From Betaproteobacteria bacterium (GTDB taxonomy: Bacteria > Pseudomonadota > Gammaproteobacteria > Burkholderiales > Rhodocyclaceae), in contig JACRAR010000074.1 in NCBI GenBank assembly GCA_016234745.1, forward strand, positions 62,001 to 126,000: a stretch of 64,000 nt of DNA, in the 5' to 3' direction. This document shows positions 50,237 through 59,963 of this stretch, one piece after another. Position numbers and translations under genes: made by a program. The notes beneath the pieces were generated by a model, which searched no databases, was not told where the DNA came from, and worked only from the letters and a program-made list of their open reading frames with translations. Numbering within the stretch: position 1 is the first letter of the stretch; every line of letters begins with the position of its first letter.

Positions 50237-51421
50237 ATGAGCAATGATCCCGTCGTCATCGTATCCGCCGCCCGCACCCCGATGGGCGGTTTCCAGGGCG
50301 ATTTCGCCTCCTTGAGCTGCGCGCAATTGGGCAGCGTGGCGATCAAGGCCGCATTGGAACGCGCCGGCTTGAAGCCCGAGCAGATCGACGAAGTCATCAT
50401 GGGCTGCGTGCTGCCCGCCGGGCAGGGCCAGGCGCCGGCGCGGCAAGCCAGCCTGGGTGCCGGCCTGCCGCTGGCGGCGGGATGCACCACCGTGAACAAG
50501 ATGTGCGGCTCGGGCATGCGTTCGCTGATGTTCGCCAACGACATGCTGCTGGCTGGCACCAACACGGTCATGGTTGCCGGCGGCATGGAATCGATGACCA
50601 ATGCGCCGTATTTGATGACCAAGGCGCGCAGCGGTTTCCGCATGGGCCATGGTCAGGTGTTCGACCACATGTTCTACGACGGGCTCGAGGATGCCTACGC
50701 CAAGGGACGCCTGATGGGCACTTTCGCCGAGGAGTGCGCCGATCAATACAAGTTTACCCGCGAGGCCCAGGACCAGTTTTCGATCACCTCCACCACCCGC
50801 GCCAAGCAGGCCAACAGCGACGGTTCCTTCACCTGGGAAATCGCACCCGTCACGGTTGCCGGCAAGAAGGGCGATACCGTTTTCGACAAGGACGAGCAAC
50901 CGTTCAAGGCGCAGCTCGACAAGATTCCCGGCCTCAAGCCGGCCTTCCGCAAGGACGGCACGGTGACCGCGGCCAACTCCTCCTCGATCTCCGACGGCGC
51001 CGCGGCCCTGATCGTGATGCGCCGTTCCAACGCCGACAAGCTTGGGCTGAAGCCGCTCGCCACCATCGTTGCGCACAGCACGTTCGCCCAGGAACCTGGA
51101 TTGTTCACCACCGCGCCGGTCGGCGCCATCAAGAAGCTGCTGGCGAAAACCGGCTGGAGCGCCGACAGTGTCGATCTCTGGGAAATCAACGAAGCCTTCG
51201 CCGTGGTGACCATGGCGGCGATGCATGATCTCAAGCTGCCGCATGACAAGGTGAACGTGCATGGCGGCGCCTGTGCGCTGGGCCACCCGATCGGCGCTTC
51301 CGGCGCCCGCATCATCGTCACGCTGATCGGCGCGCTCAGAAAGTACGGCAAGAAGCGCGGCGTGGCCAGCCTGTGCATCGGCGGCGGCGAAGCCACCGCC
51401 GTCGGCATCGAACTGGTCTGA
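50237..51421 (+). CDS. Acetyl-CoA C-acyltransferase (thiolase)
   Basis: A 394-aa thiolase. Nucleophilic cysteine C90 is in NKMCGSGMRS, and the C-terminal motifs GGACALGHPIGASGAR (base histidine) and LCIGGGEATA (second cysteine) are intact. It resembles biosynthetic acetoacetyl-CoA thiolases (AtoB/PhaA type). In this operon it can split acetoacetyl-CoA made from the HMG-CoA lyase product; in reverse it can feed PHB synthesis. RBS GGAG precedes the ATG. Confidence 0.93.
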   Translation: MSNDPVVIVSAARTPMGGFQGDFASLSCAQLGSVAIKAALERAGLKPEQIDEVIMGCVLPAGQGQAPARQASLGAGLPLAAGCTTVNKMCGSGMRSLMFANDMLLAGTNTVMVAGGMESMTNAPYLMTKARSGFRMGHGQVFDHMFYDGLEDAYAKGRLMGTFAEECADQYKFTREAQDQFSITSTTRAKQANSDGSFTWEIAPVTVAGKKGDTVFDKDEQPFKAQLDKIPGLKPAFRKDGTVTAANSSSISDGAAALIVMRRSNADKLGLKPLATIVAHSTFAQEPGLFTTAPVGAIKKLLAKTGWSADSVDLWEINEAFAVVTMAAMHDLKLPHDKVNVHGGACALGHPIGASGARIIVTLIGALRKYGKKRGVASLCIGGGEATAVGIELV

Positions 51422-51436
51422 CGCGGAACTAAGCCG

Positions 51437-52576
51437 ATGCTGCTGACTCAGGAACAGGAAATGATCCGCGACGCCATGCGCGACTTCGCCCGCGAGCGAT
51501 TGGCGCCTTTCGCCGCGGAGTGGGACAAGCACAGCACCTTCCCGCGCGCCGCCCTGCAGGAACTCGCCGGACTGGGCGCCTGCGGCATGGTGGTGCCCGA
51601 GCAATGGGGCGGCGCCGGCCTGGACTATGTTTCGCTGGCGCTGGCGCTGGAAGAAATCTCTGCCGGCGACGGCGCCACCGCGACCATCATCGCCGTACAA
51701 AACTCCGTGGTATGCGGGCCGATTCTGGCGTTTGGCAGCGAAGTGCAAAAGGAGAAGTTCCTCAAGCCGCTCGCATCGGGCGAATGGCTCGGCTGCTTCT
51801 GCCTGACCGAACCGCATGTCGGCTCGGACGCTTCTGCAATCCGCACCAAGGCGGTATTGCAAAACGGTCACTGGGTGCTCAACGGCGTCAAGCAGTTCAT
51901 CACCACCGGCAAGAACGCCCGGGTCGCCATCGTCTTTGCCGTAACCGATGCCGCGGCCGGCAAGAAAGGCATCTCGGCCTTCATCGTGCCAACCGATACA
52001 CCCGGCTACCAGGTCGCGCGCATCGAAGAGAAGATGGGCCAGCATGCTTCCGACACAGCGCAGATTCTGTTCGAGGACTGCCGCGTCCCGGCGGAGAACC
52101 TGCTCGGAACCGAAGGTGGTGGCTATCGCATCGCGCTGGCCAACCTTGAAGCCGGCCGCATCGGCATCGCTGCCCAGGCGCTGGGCATGGGCCGTGCCGC
52201 CTTCGAAGCCGCGCTCAAGTATTCGCACGAACGCGAGAGTTTCGGCAAGCCGATCTTCGAGCATCAGGCGGTAAACTTCCGGCTTGCCGACATGGCCACG
52301 CAGATCGAGGCGGCGCGCCAGCTGGTGCTGCACGCCGCGAGCCTGCGCGATGCCGGCAAGCCCTGTCTCAAGGAAGCCTCGATGGCCAAGCTGTTCGCGT
52401 CCGAAATGGCAGAGAAAATCTGTTCCGACGCCATCCAGATCCACGGCGGTTACGGCTATGTCTCGGACTTTCCGGTCGAGCGCATCTACCGCGACGTGCG
52501 CGTCTGCCAGATTTACGAAGGTGCGTCCGATATCCAGCGCATGGTGATCGGGCGGGCCTTGGGTACGGAGAATTAA
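51437..52576 (+). CDS. Acyl-CoA dehydrogenase (short/branched-chain type)
   Basis: A 379-aa FAD enzyme. Signatures [16 protein letters not shown] and [20 protein letters not shown] are present, and the catalytic base is E361 in [12 protein letters not shown], the position used by butyryl- and most other acyl-CoA dehydrogenases. This differs from the isovaleryl-type enzyme three genes upstream, so the two handle different acyl chains. It is 15 bases after the thiolase gene. Straight short-chain or 2-methyl-branched substrates are both possible. Confidence 0.9.
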   Translation: MLLTQEQEMIRDAMRDFARERLAPFAAEWDKHSTFPRAALQELAGLGACGMVVPEQWGGAGLDYVSLALALEEISAGDGATATIIAVQNSVVCGPILAFGSEVQKEKFLKPLASGEWLGCFCLTEPHVGSDASAIRTKAVLQNGHWVLNGVKQFITTGKNARVAIVFAVTDAAAGKKGISAFIVPTDTPGYQVARIEEKMGQHASDTAQILFEDCRVPAENLLGTEGGGYRIALANLEAGRIGIAAQALGMGRAAFEAALKYSHERESFGKPIFEHQAVNFRLADMATQIEAARQLVLHAASLRDAGKPCLKEASMAKLFASEMAEKICSDAIQIHGGYGYVSDFPVERIYRDVRVCQIYEGASDIQRMVIGRALGTEN

Positions 52577-52612
52577 TCACTTGAACCCAGAGGGCATTTC
52601 GTCTGGGTGCAT

Positions 52613-52690
52613 GCGCTGGTCCGTGGTTTCGCTCCGGCTCCCGGTGCTGGGAAGCGCACATATCGCCGAATCGAAACCACAGACCAGCGC
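52613..52690 (+). repeat. Hairpin A: 19-bp stem, 40-base loop
   Basis: Arms 52613-52631 and 52672-52690 pair at 18 of 19 positions. The loop 52632-52671 holds CTCCCGGTGC (52638-52647) and AAGCGCACATATCG (52652-52665). The reverse complements of both segments occur, in the same relative order, in the loop of hairpin B. Stems of A and B are unrelated. Confidence 0.85.
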
Positions 52691-52741
52691 TGGAATTAAT
52701 GGGGGTCAGCCTTTTGCAAAAGGCAGCAACCCGGATCAAAA

Positions 52742-52820
52742 CAGGAGGCTTGGGGAGTTTGGCCGACCGATATGTGCGCTTTCTGCACCGGGAGGGCGGA
52801 CAAACTCCCCAAGCCTCTTG
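52742..52820 (+). repeat. Hairpin B: 20-bp stem, 39-base loop matching loop A in inverse orientation
   Basis: Arms 52742-52761 and 52801-52820 pair over 20 positions, 17 of them contiguous Watson-Crick, with one G-T. The loop 52762-52800 contains CGATATGTGCGCTT (52768-52781) and GCACCGGGAG (52785-52794), exact reverse complements of the two conserved loop segments of hairpin A. Confidence 0.85.
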
Positions 52821-52864
52821 CGCTCCTTAGCATTAATTAGGCCTTAAAGCAGGAGAAAACGATC

Positions 52865-53467
52865 ATGCCCAACCCGATTGAATTCTATTTCGACTTCTCC
52901 TCGCCCTATGCCTATCTCGGCAGCGAGATGATCGACGAGCTCGCGGCAAAATATGGTCGCAAGGTGCAATGGCGGCCCATCATGCTCGGCGCGACTTTTC
53001 AGAAGACCGGTCTGCCGCTGCTGGTCACGATCCCGCTCAAGGGCGAATATTCGAAGCACGACATCATCCGCTCGGCGCGCTATTACGGCATCACCTTCAA
53101 ATTTCCCGCCAAGTTTCCCCTCTCGACCCAGACGGCGGCGCGTGCCTATTACTGGCTGCATGGTCAGGATTGCGCCAAGGCGCGAGCGTTTTCCCACTCC
53201 GTGTTCCGCGCCTACTGGGTGGATGGCCGCGACATTGCCGATCTTGCCGTAGTGCAGAAAATTGCCGCCGGCTTGGGTATAGACAAGAATGCCTTGGCCG
53301 AGGCCGTTGCCAAGCCGGAAATCAAGGAACGTTTGAAAACCGAAACCGACGGCGCGATCGCCAAAGGCATGTTCGGCGCACCCTACTTCATCGTCGATGG
53401 CGAACCTTTCTGGGGCGCCGACCGCCTGCCGCAGATCGAACATTGGTTGAAGACCGGCGGATTCTGA
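52865..53467 (+). CDS. 2-hydroxychromene-2-carboxylate isomerase / kappa-GST family protein
   Basis: A 200-aa DsbA-fold protein. The start [19 protein letters not shown] is diagnostic of the HCCA isomerase/kappa glutathione transferase group, with the serine near 13 taking the catalytic place of the thiol. The end [28 protein letters not shown] is also typical. HCCA isomerases act in naphthalene breakdown, but no such genes are near. Here it may act in glutathione-dependent handling of reactive enoyl-CoA intermediates, which is speculation from context. Confidence 0.85.
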   Translation: MPNPIEFYFDFSSPYAYLGSEMIDELAAKYGRKVQWRPIMLGATFQKTGLPLLVTIPLKGEYSKHDIIRSARYYGITFKFPAKFPLSTQTAARAYYWLHGQDCAKARAFSHSVFRAYWVDGRDIADLAVVQKIAAGLGIDKNALAEAVAKPEIKERLKTETDGAIAKGMFGAPYFIVDGEPFWGADRLPQIEHWLKTGGF

Positions 53468-53477
53468 GCGAGCGCCC

Positions 53478-55085
53478 ATGACCATTCTCAAATCCAAACT
53501 GCTGCTGCGCTCCGACGAGTTCAAGGCGAATGCGACCGCCATGCGCCAACTGGTGGACGATCTGCGCGAGAAGACCGAAGCGGTCGCGCGCGGCGTTTCC
53601 GCCGAAACGCGCAGCAAGCATCTGGCACGCGGCAAACTGCTGTCGCGCGATCGCGTCAATGCGCTGCTCGATCCGGGTGCGCCCTTTCTCGAACTGTCGG
53701 CGCTAGCCGCGCACGGCATGTATGGCGGCGAAGTGCCATCGGCCGGCGTGATTACCGGCGTCGGCCGGGTCAATGGCATCGAGTGCGTGATCGTCGCCAA
53801 CGATGCCACGGTCAAAGGCGGCAGCTATTTCCCCTTGACCGTGAAAAAGCATCTGCGCGCCCAGGAGATCGCCCAGCAGAACCGCCTGCCCTGCATCTAC
53901 CTGGTCGACTCGGGCGGCGGCAATCTGCCGACGCAGGACGAGGTGTTCCCCGACCGCGAGCATTTCGGACGGATTTTCTTCAACCAGGCCAACCTGTCAG
54001 CCCAGGGCATTCCGCAGATCGCCGTGGTGATGGGCTCGTGCACCGCCGGCGGCGCCTACGTGCCGGCGATGTCGGACGAAGCCATCATCGTCAAGAATCA
54101 GGGCACCATCTTCCTCGGCGGCCCGCCGCTGGTGAAAGCCGCCACGGGCGAGGAAGTCTCGGCCGAAGATCTCGGCGGCGGTGACATGCATACCCGCGTC
54201 TCCGGGGTGGCCGACCATCTGGCCGAGAACGACCACCACGCCTTGTCAATCTGCCGGCGCATCATCGGCAATCTCAACTGGAAAAAGCCCGTTGTCCTAG
54301 ATTTGCACAGCCCCAATGAACCGCTCTACGACCCGGAAGAACTGTACGGGGTAATTCCCTGCGACAGCAAGAAATCCTACGATGTGCGCGAAATCATCGC
54401 GCGCCTGGTGGACGGCAGCGAGTTCGACGAGTTCAAGGCGCGCTACGGCACCACCCTGGTGACCGGATTTGCGCGCCTCTACGGTTATCCCATCGGCATC
54501 GTGGCCAACAACGGCATCCTGTTTTCCGAGTCGGCGCAAAAAGGCGCGCATTTCATCGAGCTGTGCGCCCAGCGCGGCATTCCGCTGCTGTTCCTGCAGA
54601 ACATCACCGGCTTCATGGTCGGCAGGAAGTATGAGAACGGCGGCATCGCCAAGGACGGCGCAAAAATGGTGACGGCGGTGGCGACGGCGCAGGTGCCGAA
54701 ATTCACCGTGATCATCGGCGGCAGCTTCGGCGCCGGCAACTACGGCATGTGCGGCCGCGCCTACAGCCCGCGCCTGCTGTGGATGTGGCCCAACGCCCGC
54801 ATCTCGGTGATGGGTGGCGAGCAGGCCGCCAGCGTGCTGTCCACCATCCGCCGCGATGGCCTGGAAGCCTCCGGGAAGCAGTGGAGCAAGGAAGAGGAAG
54901 AAGCCTTCAAGGCGCCGATTCGCAACCAGTACGAAACCCAGGGCCACCCCTACTACGCGACGGCGCGCATCTGGGACGACGGCGTGCTCGATCCGGCGCA
55001 GACGCGGCGCGCACTGGGTCTTGGCCTTTCGGCGGCGCTCAATGCAGAAATCAAGAAGACCACGTTCGGCGTATTTCGAATGTAA
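53478..55085 (+). CDS. liuB: 3-methylcrotonyl-CoA carboxylase, carboxyltransferase (beta) subunit
   Basis: Transfers the carboxyl group from biotin to 3-methylcrotonyl-CoA, forming 3-methylglutaconyl-CoA. The 535-aa length fits MCC beta. Characteristic segments include [59 protein letters not shown] and, in the second half, [11 protein letters not shown] and [16 protein letters not shown]. These distinguish MCC from propionyl-CoA carboxylase beta subunits. The alpha subunit gene follows after the hydratase gene. The ATG at 53478 is 11 bases after the preceding stop. Confidence 0.95.
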   Translation: MTILKSKLLLRSDEFKANATAMRQLVDDLREKTEAVARGVSAETRSKHLARGKLLSRDRVNALLDPGAPFLELSALAAHGMYGGEVPSAGVITGVGRVNGIECVIVANDATVKGGSYFPLTVKKHLRAQEIAQQNRLPCIYLVDSGGGNLPTQDEVFPDREHFGRIFFNQANLSAQGIPQIAVVMGSCTAGGAYVPAMSDEAIIVKNQGTIFLGGPPLVKAATGEEVSAEDLGGGDMHTRVSGVADHLAENDHHALSICRRIIGNLNWKKPVVLDLHSPNEPLYDPEELYGVIPCDSKKSYDVREIIARLVDGSEFDEFKARYGTTLVTGFARLYGYPIGIVANNGILFSESAQKGAHFIELCAQRGIPLLFLQNITGFMVGRKYENGGIAKDGAKMVTAVATAQVPKFTVIIGGSFGAGNYGMCGRAYSPRLLWMWPNARISVMGGEQAASVLSTIRRDGLEASGKQWSKEEEEAFKAPIRNQYETQGHPYYATARIWDDGVLDPAQTRRALGLGLSAALNAEIKKTTFGVFRM

Positions 55086-55102
55086 TCACGAGAGGAACTC
55101 GC

Positions 55103-55900
55103 ATGTACCAGAACATACTCACCGAAGTCGACAAGGGCGTTGGCATCATCACCCTGAACCGCCCTGAGCGGCACAACGCTTTCGATGATGCCTTGATTGC
55201 CGAACTCATCGATGCCATCGGCATGATGTCTGACGACGACGCCGTGCGCGTGCTGGTGATCTCCAGCACCGGCAAAAGTTTCTGCGCCGGCGCCGATCTG
55301 AATTGGATGAAGCGCGCCGCAAATTTCTCGCCTGAAGACAGCCTGCGCGATTCGCGCACCCTGGCCGAGATGCTGCGCTGCCTGGCGCAGATGAAGAAGC
55401 CAACACTGGCGCGCGTGCAAGGTCCGGCCTACGGCGGCGGCGTCGGACTGGTGGCGGCCTGCGATATTGCCGTGGCCACTTTTGATGCGCAATTCACCCT
55501 GTCCGAAGTCAAGCTGGGCATCATCCCGGCGGTGATCAGCCCGCACGTGATCGCCGCCATCGGCGAACGCTACGCACGGCGCTACATGCTCACCGCAGAA
55601 AGATTCGCGGCCGCCGAAGCCTACCGCATCGGCCTGGTGCACGAGATCGTGCCGGACGAAGCGGCGCTCGACCAGGCTCTCGGCGAGCTCATCGACGCGC
55701 TGCTCAAGAACAGCCCGAACGCCCTGGGCGAGTGCAAGGAACTGATCCGCGCCGTCGCCTCGCAACCGATCACCGCCGCAATCGTCGAAGACACGGCGCA
55801 GCGCATCTGCCGCCTGCGCGCCTCGGACGAAGGCCGCGAGGGCATGAGCGCCTTCCTGGAAAAACGCAAACCCTCCTGGGTGCTGCAAACCGATAAATAG
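55103..55900 (+). CDS. liuC: Methylglutaconyl-CoA hydratase (enoyl-CoA hydratase family)
   Basis: Hydrates 3-methylglutaconyl-CoA to HMG-CoA. The 265-aa crotonase-fold protein has the start ITLNRPERHNAFDD, the oxyanion-hole strand SFCAGADLNWMKR and the second loop GPAYGGGVGLVAACDIAVA, with SEVKLGIIPAVISPHV. The ADLNWMKR motif is typical of LiuC-type hydratases encoded between the two carboxylase subunits. RBS AGAGGA precedes ATG 55103. The longer frame from 54749 is the shadow of liuB. Confidence 0.92.
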   Translation: MYQNILTEVDKGVGIITLNRPERHNAFDDALIAELIDAIGMMSDDDAVRVLVISSTGKSFCAGADLNWMKRAANFSPEDSLRDSRTLAEMLRCLAQMKKPTLARVQGPAYGGGVGLVAACDIAVATFDAQFTLSEVKLGIIPAVISPHVIAAIGERYARRYMLTAERFAAAEAYRIGLVHEIVPDEAALDQALGELIDALLKNSPNALGECKELIRAVASQPITAAIVEDTAQRICRLRASDEGREGMSAFLEKRKPSWVLQTDK

Positions 55901-55902
55901 AC

Positions 55903-57918
55903 ATGTTCGACAAGATACTGATTGCGAACCGGGGAGAAATCGCCTGCCGGGTCATCAAGACCGCGCGGCGCATGGGCATACGTACGGTGGCCGTGTATTC
56001 CGAGGCCGATGCCGGCGCGCGCCACGTGCGCCTGGCTGACGAAGCGGTATTGATCGGAGCGGCCGAGGCGGGCGCTTCCTATCTGGTGGCGGACAAAGTG
56101 CTCGCTGCGGCGAAGCAGACCGGCGCCCAGGCGGTGCATCCGGGCTACGGCTTCCTCTCGGAAAATGCTGCTTTCGCCGAAGCCTGCGAGCGTTCGGGCA
56201 TCGTCTTCATCGGCCCGCCGGTGGCGGCGATCCGGGCGATGGGCTCGAAGTCGGAAGCCAAGAAACTCATGGAAAACGCCGGCGTGCCGCTGACTCCCGG
56301 CTATCACGGCGACGAGCAAGCGCCGGAGTTTCTCAAGCAGCAGGCCGACCGCATTGGCTACCCGGTGCTGATCAAGGCGGCCGCCGGCGGTGGCGGCAAA
56401 GGCATGCGCACGGTATTCAAGAGTGAGGAATTCCTTGACGCACTGGCTTCCTGCCAACGCGAGGCGCAGTCCTCTTTCGGCGATACCCATGTGCTGGTCG
56501 AGAAATACCTGCTGCGCTCGCGCCACATCGAGATGCAGGTGTTCGGCGACAGCCACGGCAATGTGGTGTATTTGTTCGAGCGCGACTGTTCGGTGCAGCG
56601 GCGCCATCAGAAAGTGCTTGAGGAAGCGCCCGCCCCCGGCATGACGCTGGAGCGCCGCGCCGCCATGGGCAAGGCCGCGGTGGATGCAGCCAAGGCGGTC
56701 GGCTATGTCGGTGCGGGCACCGTGGAGTTCATCGTTGACCACGATTTTGCCAACACGGGAACCTTCTTCTTCATGGAGATGAACACCCGCCTGCAAGTCG
56801 AGCACCCGGTCACCGAAATGATCACCGGCCAGGACCTGGTCGAATGGCAGTTGCTGGTCGCCGCCGGGGCGCCGCTGCCACTGTCGCAGGAACAGCTTTC
56901 GATCCGCGGTCATGCGCTCGAAGCACGCATCTATGCCGAGGACCCGGACAAGGGTTTCCTGCCCTCAACCGGCCGCCTGGTGCATCTGGCGCCGCCCGAG
57001 GAATCGCTGCACGTGCGTGTCGACACGGGCGTTGAGCAAGGTGACGAGATCACGCCCTATTACGATCCGATGATAGCCAAGCTGATCGTCTGGGATGAAA
57101 CCCGCGAGCGGGCACTGGCGCGCATGCTGCAGGCCCTGGCGCAGTACCGCGTGGTCGGCGTGGCCAACAACGTCGGCTTCCTGGCGCGGCTGGTGGCCTG
57201 CCCCTCGTTTGCCGCCGCCGAACTCGACACCGGCCTCATCGAACGCGAGCGCACCCTGCTGTTTCCCGAGAGCGCCGAACCGCCGCACCAGGCCTGGCTC
57301 ATAGCTGCGCTCGCTGAACTCTTGCGCGAAGCACGCCTGGCCGACCGGGTGGCACAGCGCAGCGCCGATCCCTATTCGCCCTGGCACCGCCGCGATGGCT
57401 GGCGCATCAACAGCGCCGCACAACGCACCCTGATCCTGCGCCACGGCGAAAGCGAAAAGAACATCGCTGTCGCTTACGACACGCGCCAGGGTTATGCGCT
57501 CACCGTCGACGGACAAACCAACCGCGTCGCCGGAGAACTGGGAGAGAACGGCAATCTGCGCGTAGATCTCGGCGGCACCCGCATCGCCGCCACCGTGGTG
57601 GCAACCGGCGAACGGCGCCACACCTTCCTGCATGGCCGCGCCTATATTTTCGCCAGCGTCGATCCGCTTTATCATGCCGGCGAAGGCGGCGGCGCCGAAG
57701 GCGGCCTGGTGGCACCGATGCCGGGCAAGGTCATCGCGCTGCTGGCCACGGCGGGCAGCAAGGTCGAAAAAGGCGCAGCCTTGCTGATCCTGGAAGCGAT
57801 GAAAATGGAGCACACCATCACGGCACCGGCAAGCGGTATGCTGAAGCGTTATTTGTATGGCGTGGGCGACCAGGTGGTCGACGGCGCCGAACTGGTCGAG
57901 TTTGAAATAGGGTCCTAA
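55903..57918 (+). CDS. liuD: 3-methylcrotonyl-CoA carboxylase, biotin-containing (alpha) subunit
   Basis: ATP-dependent carboxylation of its own biotin. The 671-aa protein comprises the biotin carboxylase domain (1-445: ILIANRGEIACRVIKTARRMG, the ATP loop AAAGGGGKGMR, the MNTRLQVEHPVTEMITG signature), a linker region and a C-terminal biotinyl domain with biotinylated K634 in EAMKMEHT. ATG 55903 is two bases after the hydratase stop. It pairs with liuB to form the alpha6-beta6 type enzyme. Confidence 0.95.
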   Translation: MFDKILIANRGEIACRVIKTARRMGIRTVAVYSEADAGARHVRLADEAVLIGAAEAGASYLVADKVLAAAKQTGAQAVHPGYGFLSENAAFAEACERSGIVFIGPPVAAIRAMGSKSEAKKLMENAGVPLTPGYHGDEQAPEFLKQQADRIGYPVLIKAAAGGGGKGMRTVFKSEEFLDALASCQREAQSSFGDTHVLVEKYLLRSRHIEMQVFGDSHGNVVYLFERDCSVQRRHQKVLEEAPAPGMTLERRAAMGKAAVDAAKAVGYVGAGTVEFIVDHDFANTGTFFFMEMNTRLQVEHPVTEMITGQDLVEWQLLVAAGAPLPLSQEQLSIRGHALEARIYAEDPDKGFLPSTGRLVHLAPPEESLHVRVDTGVEQGDEITPYYDPMIAKLIVWDETRERALARMLQALAQYRVVGVANNVGFLARLVACPSFAAAELDTGLIERERTLLFPESAEPPHQAWLIAALAELLREARLADRVAQRSADPYSPWHRRDGWRINSAAQRTLILRHGESEKNIAVAYDTRQGYALTVDGQTNRVAGELGENGNLRVDLGGTRIAATVVATGERRHTFLHGRAYIFASVDPLYHAGEGGGAEGGLVAPMPGKVIALLATAGSKVEKGAALLILEAMKMEHTITAPASGMLKRYLYGVGDQVVDGAELVEFEIGS

Positions 57919-57923
57919 CTTAA

Positions 57924-58823
57924 ATGGCACTGCCCAGCAAAGTAAAAATCGTCGAAGTCGGTCCGCGCGACGGCCTGCAGAACGAGAAGCAGAACGTCCC
58001 CGCGGCGACCAAGATCGAACTCATTGCGCGCCTCGGCGCGGCAGGCTTGAAGGCCATCGAAGCCACGTCGTTCGTTTCGCCCAAGTGGGTGCCGCAGATG
58101 GCCGACAACGCCGAAGTGATGGCCGGCATCACGCGTCTCGAAGGCGTGGCTTACCCGGTTTTGACGCCCAACATGAAAGGGCTGGAAGCTGCCATCGCCG
58201 CTGGCGCGACCGAAGTGGCGGTGTTCGGCGCAGCTTCGGAAGCCTTTTCGCAGAAGAACATCAATTGTTCCGTCATCGAAAGCCTGGAGCGCTTCCGGCC
58301 GCTGGTCGATGCGGCGGAAGAAGCCAACGTGAAAGTGCGCGGCTACGTCTCCTGTGTCCTCGGTTGTCCCTACCAGGGTGAGGTTGCGCCGCAGAGCGTG
58401 GCCGATGTGGCTTGGGCGCTGCTCGAGATGGGTTGCTATGAAATTTCGCTGGGCGATACCATCGGCGTCGGCACCCCCGAGAAAACCAAGGACATGATCG
58501 AAGCCGTCGCCAAGCGCGTGCCGCTCAAGAAACTCGCCGGCCACTTCCACGATACTTACGGCATGGCTATTGCCAACATCTACGCCGCCTTGCAATCCGG
58601 CGTGGCGGTGTTCGACAGTTCGGTCGCCGGTCTCGGCGGCTGTCCGTATGCCGCCGGCGCCTCGGGCAACGTGGCGAGCGAGGATGTGGTGTATCTGCTC
58701 AACGGCCTCGGCATCCAGAATGGCATCGACCTCACCGCGCTGGCGCAGACCGGCGCCTGGATCAGCGAGAAGTTGGGACGCTCATCGAACTCGCGCGTGG
58801 CGCGCGCCCTGCTGGCTAAATGA
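57924..58823 (+). CDS. liuE: Hydroxymethylglutaryl-CoA lyase
   Basis: Cleaves HMG-CoA to acetyl-CoA and acetoacetate, the last step of leucine catabolism. The 299-aa TIM-barrel enzyme has [12 protein letters not shown] at the N-terminus, metal ligands H207 and H209 in GHFHDTYG, and the active-site cysteine C240 in [21 protein letters not shown]. Length and motifs match bacterial MvaB/LiuE. It is five bases after the carboxylase gene and its stop overlaps the start of the DUF1289 gene. Confidence 0.95.
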   Translation: MALPSKVKIVEVGPRDGLQNEKQNVPAATKIELIARLGAAGLKAIEATSFVSPKWVPQMADNAEVMAGITRLEGVAYPVLTPNMKGLEAAIAAGATEVAVFGAASEAFSQKNINCSVIESLERFRPLVDAAEEANVKVRGYVSCVLGCPYQGEVAPQSVADVAWALLEMGCYEISLGDTIGVGTPEKTKDMIEAVAKRVPLKKLAGHFHDTYGMAIANIYAALQSGVAVFDSSVAGLGGCPYAAGASGNVASEDVVYLLNGLGIQNGIDLTALAQTGAWISEKLGRSSNSRVARALLAK

Positions 58824-59020
58824 TCGCTTCACCCTGCATCGATGTCTGCCGCATGGACGAAGTCACCGGTCTGTGCGAGGGTTGCTACCGCAGCATCGCC
58901 GAAATCTCTGCCTGGGCGAATGCGGATGATCCGCAGAAAACCCTGATCCTGGCCGCCGTGGCGCAGCGCCGGGAGCGTCTTGAGATAGCCGTCGGCCCCA
59001 TCGCTGTACCGAATAAATGA
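58820..59020 (+). CDS. DUF1289 small cysteine protein
   Basis: A 66-aa protein with four conserved cysteines C6, C10, C19 and C22 in [21 protein letters not shown], the DUF1289 pattern, suggestive of a metal or Fe-S site. The remainder is a basic helix ([13 protein letters not shown]). ATG 58820 overlaps the lyase stop and its own stop overlaps the next gene, so it is translated as part of the operon. Function is unknown. Confidence 0.85.
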   Translation: MIASPCIDVCRMDEVTGLCEGCYRSIAEISAWANADDPQKTLILAAVAQRRERLEIAVGPIAVPNK

Positions 59021-59940
59021 AACTGCCCTTGCCGACGCAAGTCCGCGTGCTTGAGCGCGGCTGGCTGTCTTCCAACAACATCCTGTTCCTCGAAGGCGAG
59101 CGCGCCGCGCTGGTCGACAGCGGCTATGTCAGCCACGCGCCGCAAACCCTGGCGCTGGTGCGCAATGCCCTGGACGGCCGCAAGCTGACACGACTCATCA
59201 ACACCCACGCGCACTCCGACCACATCGGCGGCAACGCCACGCTGCAGCGCGAATACGGCTGCAGCATCACGGTGCCGCATGGCATCGCGCAAGTGATTGC
59301 GCGCTGGGACGAGGAAGCGCTGATGCTCACGCCCTGCGCCCAGGTCTGCGACCGTTTCAACCATGACGCGACACTCGGCGTCGGTGAAGAATTCGAACTC
59401 GGCGGCCTGGTCTGGCATGCCCTGCATGCGCCGGGACACGACATGCAGGCCCTGGTGTTCTACTGCGAAAGCCGGCGTCTGCTGATTTCAGGCGATGCGC
59501 TGTGGCGCGATGGCTTTGGCATCCAGTTCGCCGAGATTCTCAACCAGGCCGCAGGCCTGGCGGCGACCAAGGCGACGCTCGAAGCCATCGGCCGGCTTGC
59601 GGTGGATGTGGTGATTCCAGGCCACGGCGCACCTTTCGCCGAATTCGACGACGCCCTGGAGCGCGCCTTCAAGCGCGTTGCGGCTTTCGAGCAGGAGCCA
59701 TTGCGCATGGCACGCAATGCATTGAAGGCCTGCTTCACCTTCAGCTTGCTGGAAATGCGCCGTCTGCCGCGCGCTCGATTGGCCAAATACCTGCAAGGGG
59801 TTCCCTTCTTCAAGGACATCGGTGACCGCATCTTGCAGTTCTCCGTCGAGGAACTCGCCGAATGGCTCCTCGCAGAACTGATGCGGGCGCAGGTCGTCAA
59901 ATTCGACGGCGACGACATCGTGCCGACGCAGAACGCCTAG
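59017..59940 (+). CDS. Metallo-beta-lactamase-fold hydrolase
   Basis: A 307-aa MBL-fold enzyme. The metal motif is NTHAHSDHIGG, with further ligands in HAPGHDMQ, ISGDALWRDG and IPGHGAPF. It is related in fold but not closely in sequence to the MBL protein upstream of phaC. The ATG overlaps the DUF1289 stop; it is the last gene of the operon. It could be a thioesterase-like or glyoxalase-II-like detoxifying hydrolase; substrate unknown. Convergent with the amidohydrolase gene, 23 bases apart. Confidence 0.85.
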   Translation: MKLPLPTQVRVLERGWLSSNNILFLEGERAALVDSGYVSHAPQTLALVRNALDGRKLTRLINTHAHSDHIGGNATLQREYGCSITVPHGIAQVIARWDEEALMLTPCAQVCDRFNHDATLGVGEEFELGGLVWHALHAPGHDMQALVFYCESRRLLISGDALWRDGFGIQFAEILNQAAGLAATKATLEAIGRLAVDVVIPGHGAPFAEFDDALERAFKRVAAFEQEPLRMARNALKACFTFSLLEMRRLPRARLAKYLQGVPFFKDIGDRILQFSVEELAEWLLAELMRAQVVKFDGDDIVPTQNA

Positions 59941-59963
59941 TGCCCGTAGTTGATTCTAGGGTA

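Larger units (their letters stand above)
52577..52864 (+). other. 288-bp intergenic interruption of the operon with structured repeats
   Basis: The largest gap in the operon. It has no coding frame with a recognised product. It contains two long hairpins (separate entries), a perfect 16-bp palindrome GCCTTTTGCAAAAGGC at 52709-52724, and AT-rich motifs AATTAAT at 52571-52577, 52694-52700 and ATTAATT at 52832-52838. RBS AGGAG precedes the ATG at 52865. Confidence 0.75.

Noticed and set aside
50216-52444. 742-codon open frame on the minus strand opposite thiolase and acyl-CoA dehydrogenase
   Set aside because: It mirrors two intact, motif-complete genes on the plus strand; long antisense frames are common in high-GC codon usage. 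The translation shows no domain.
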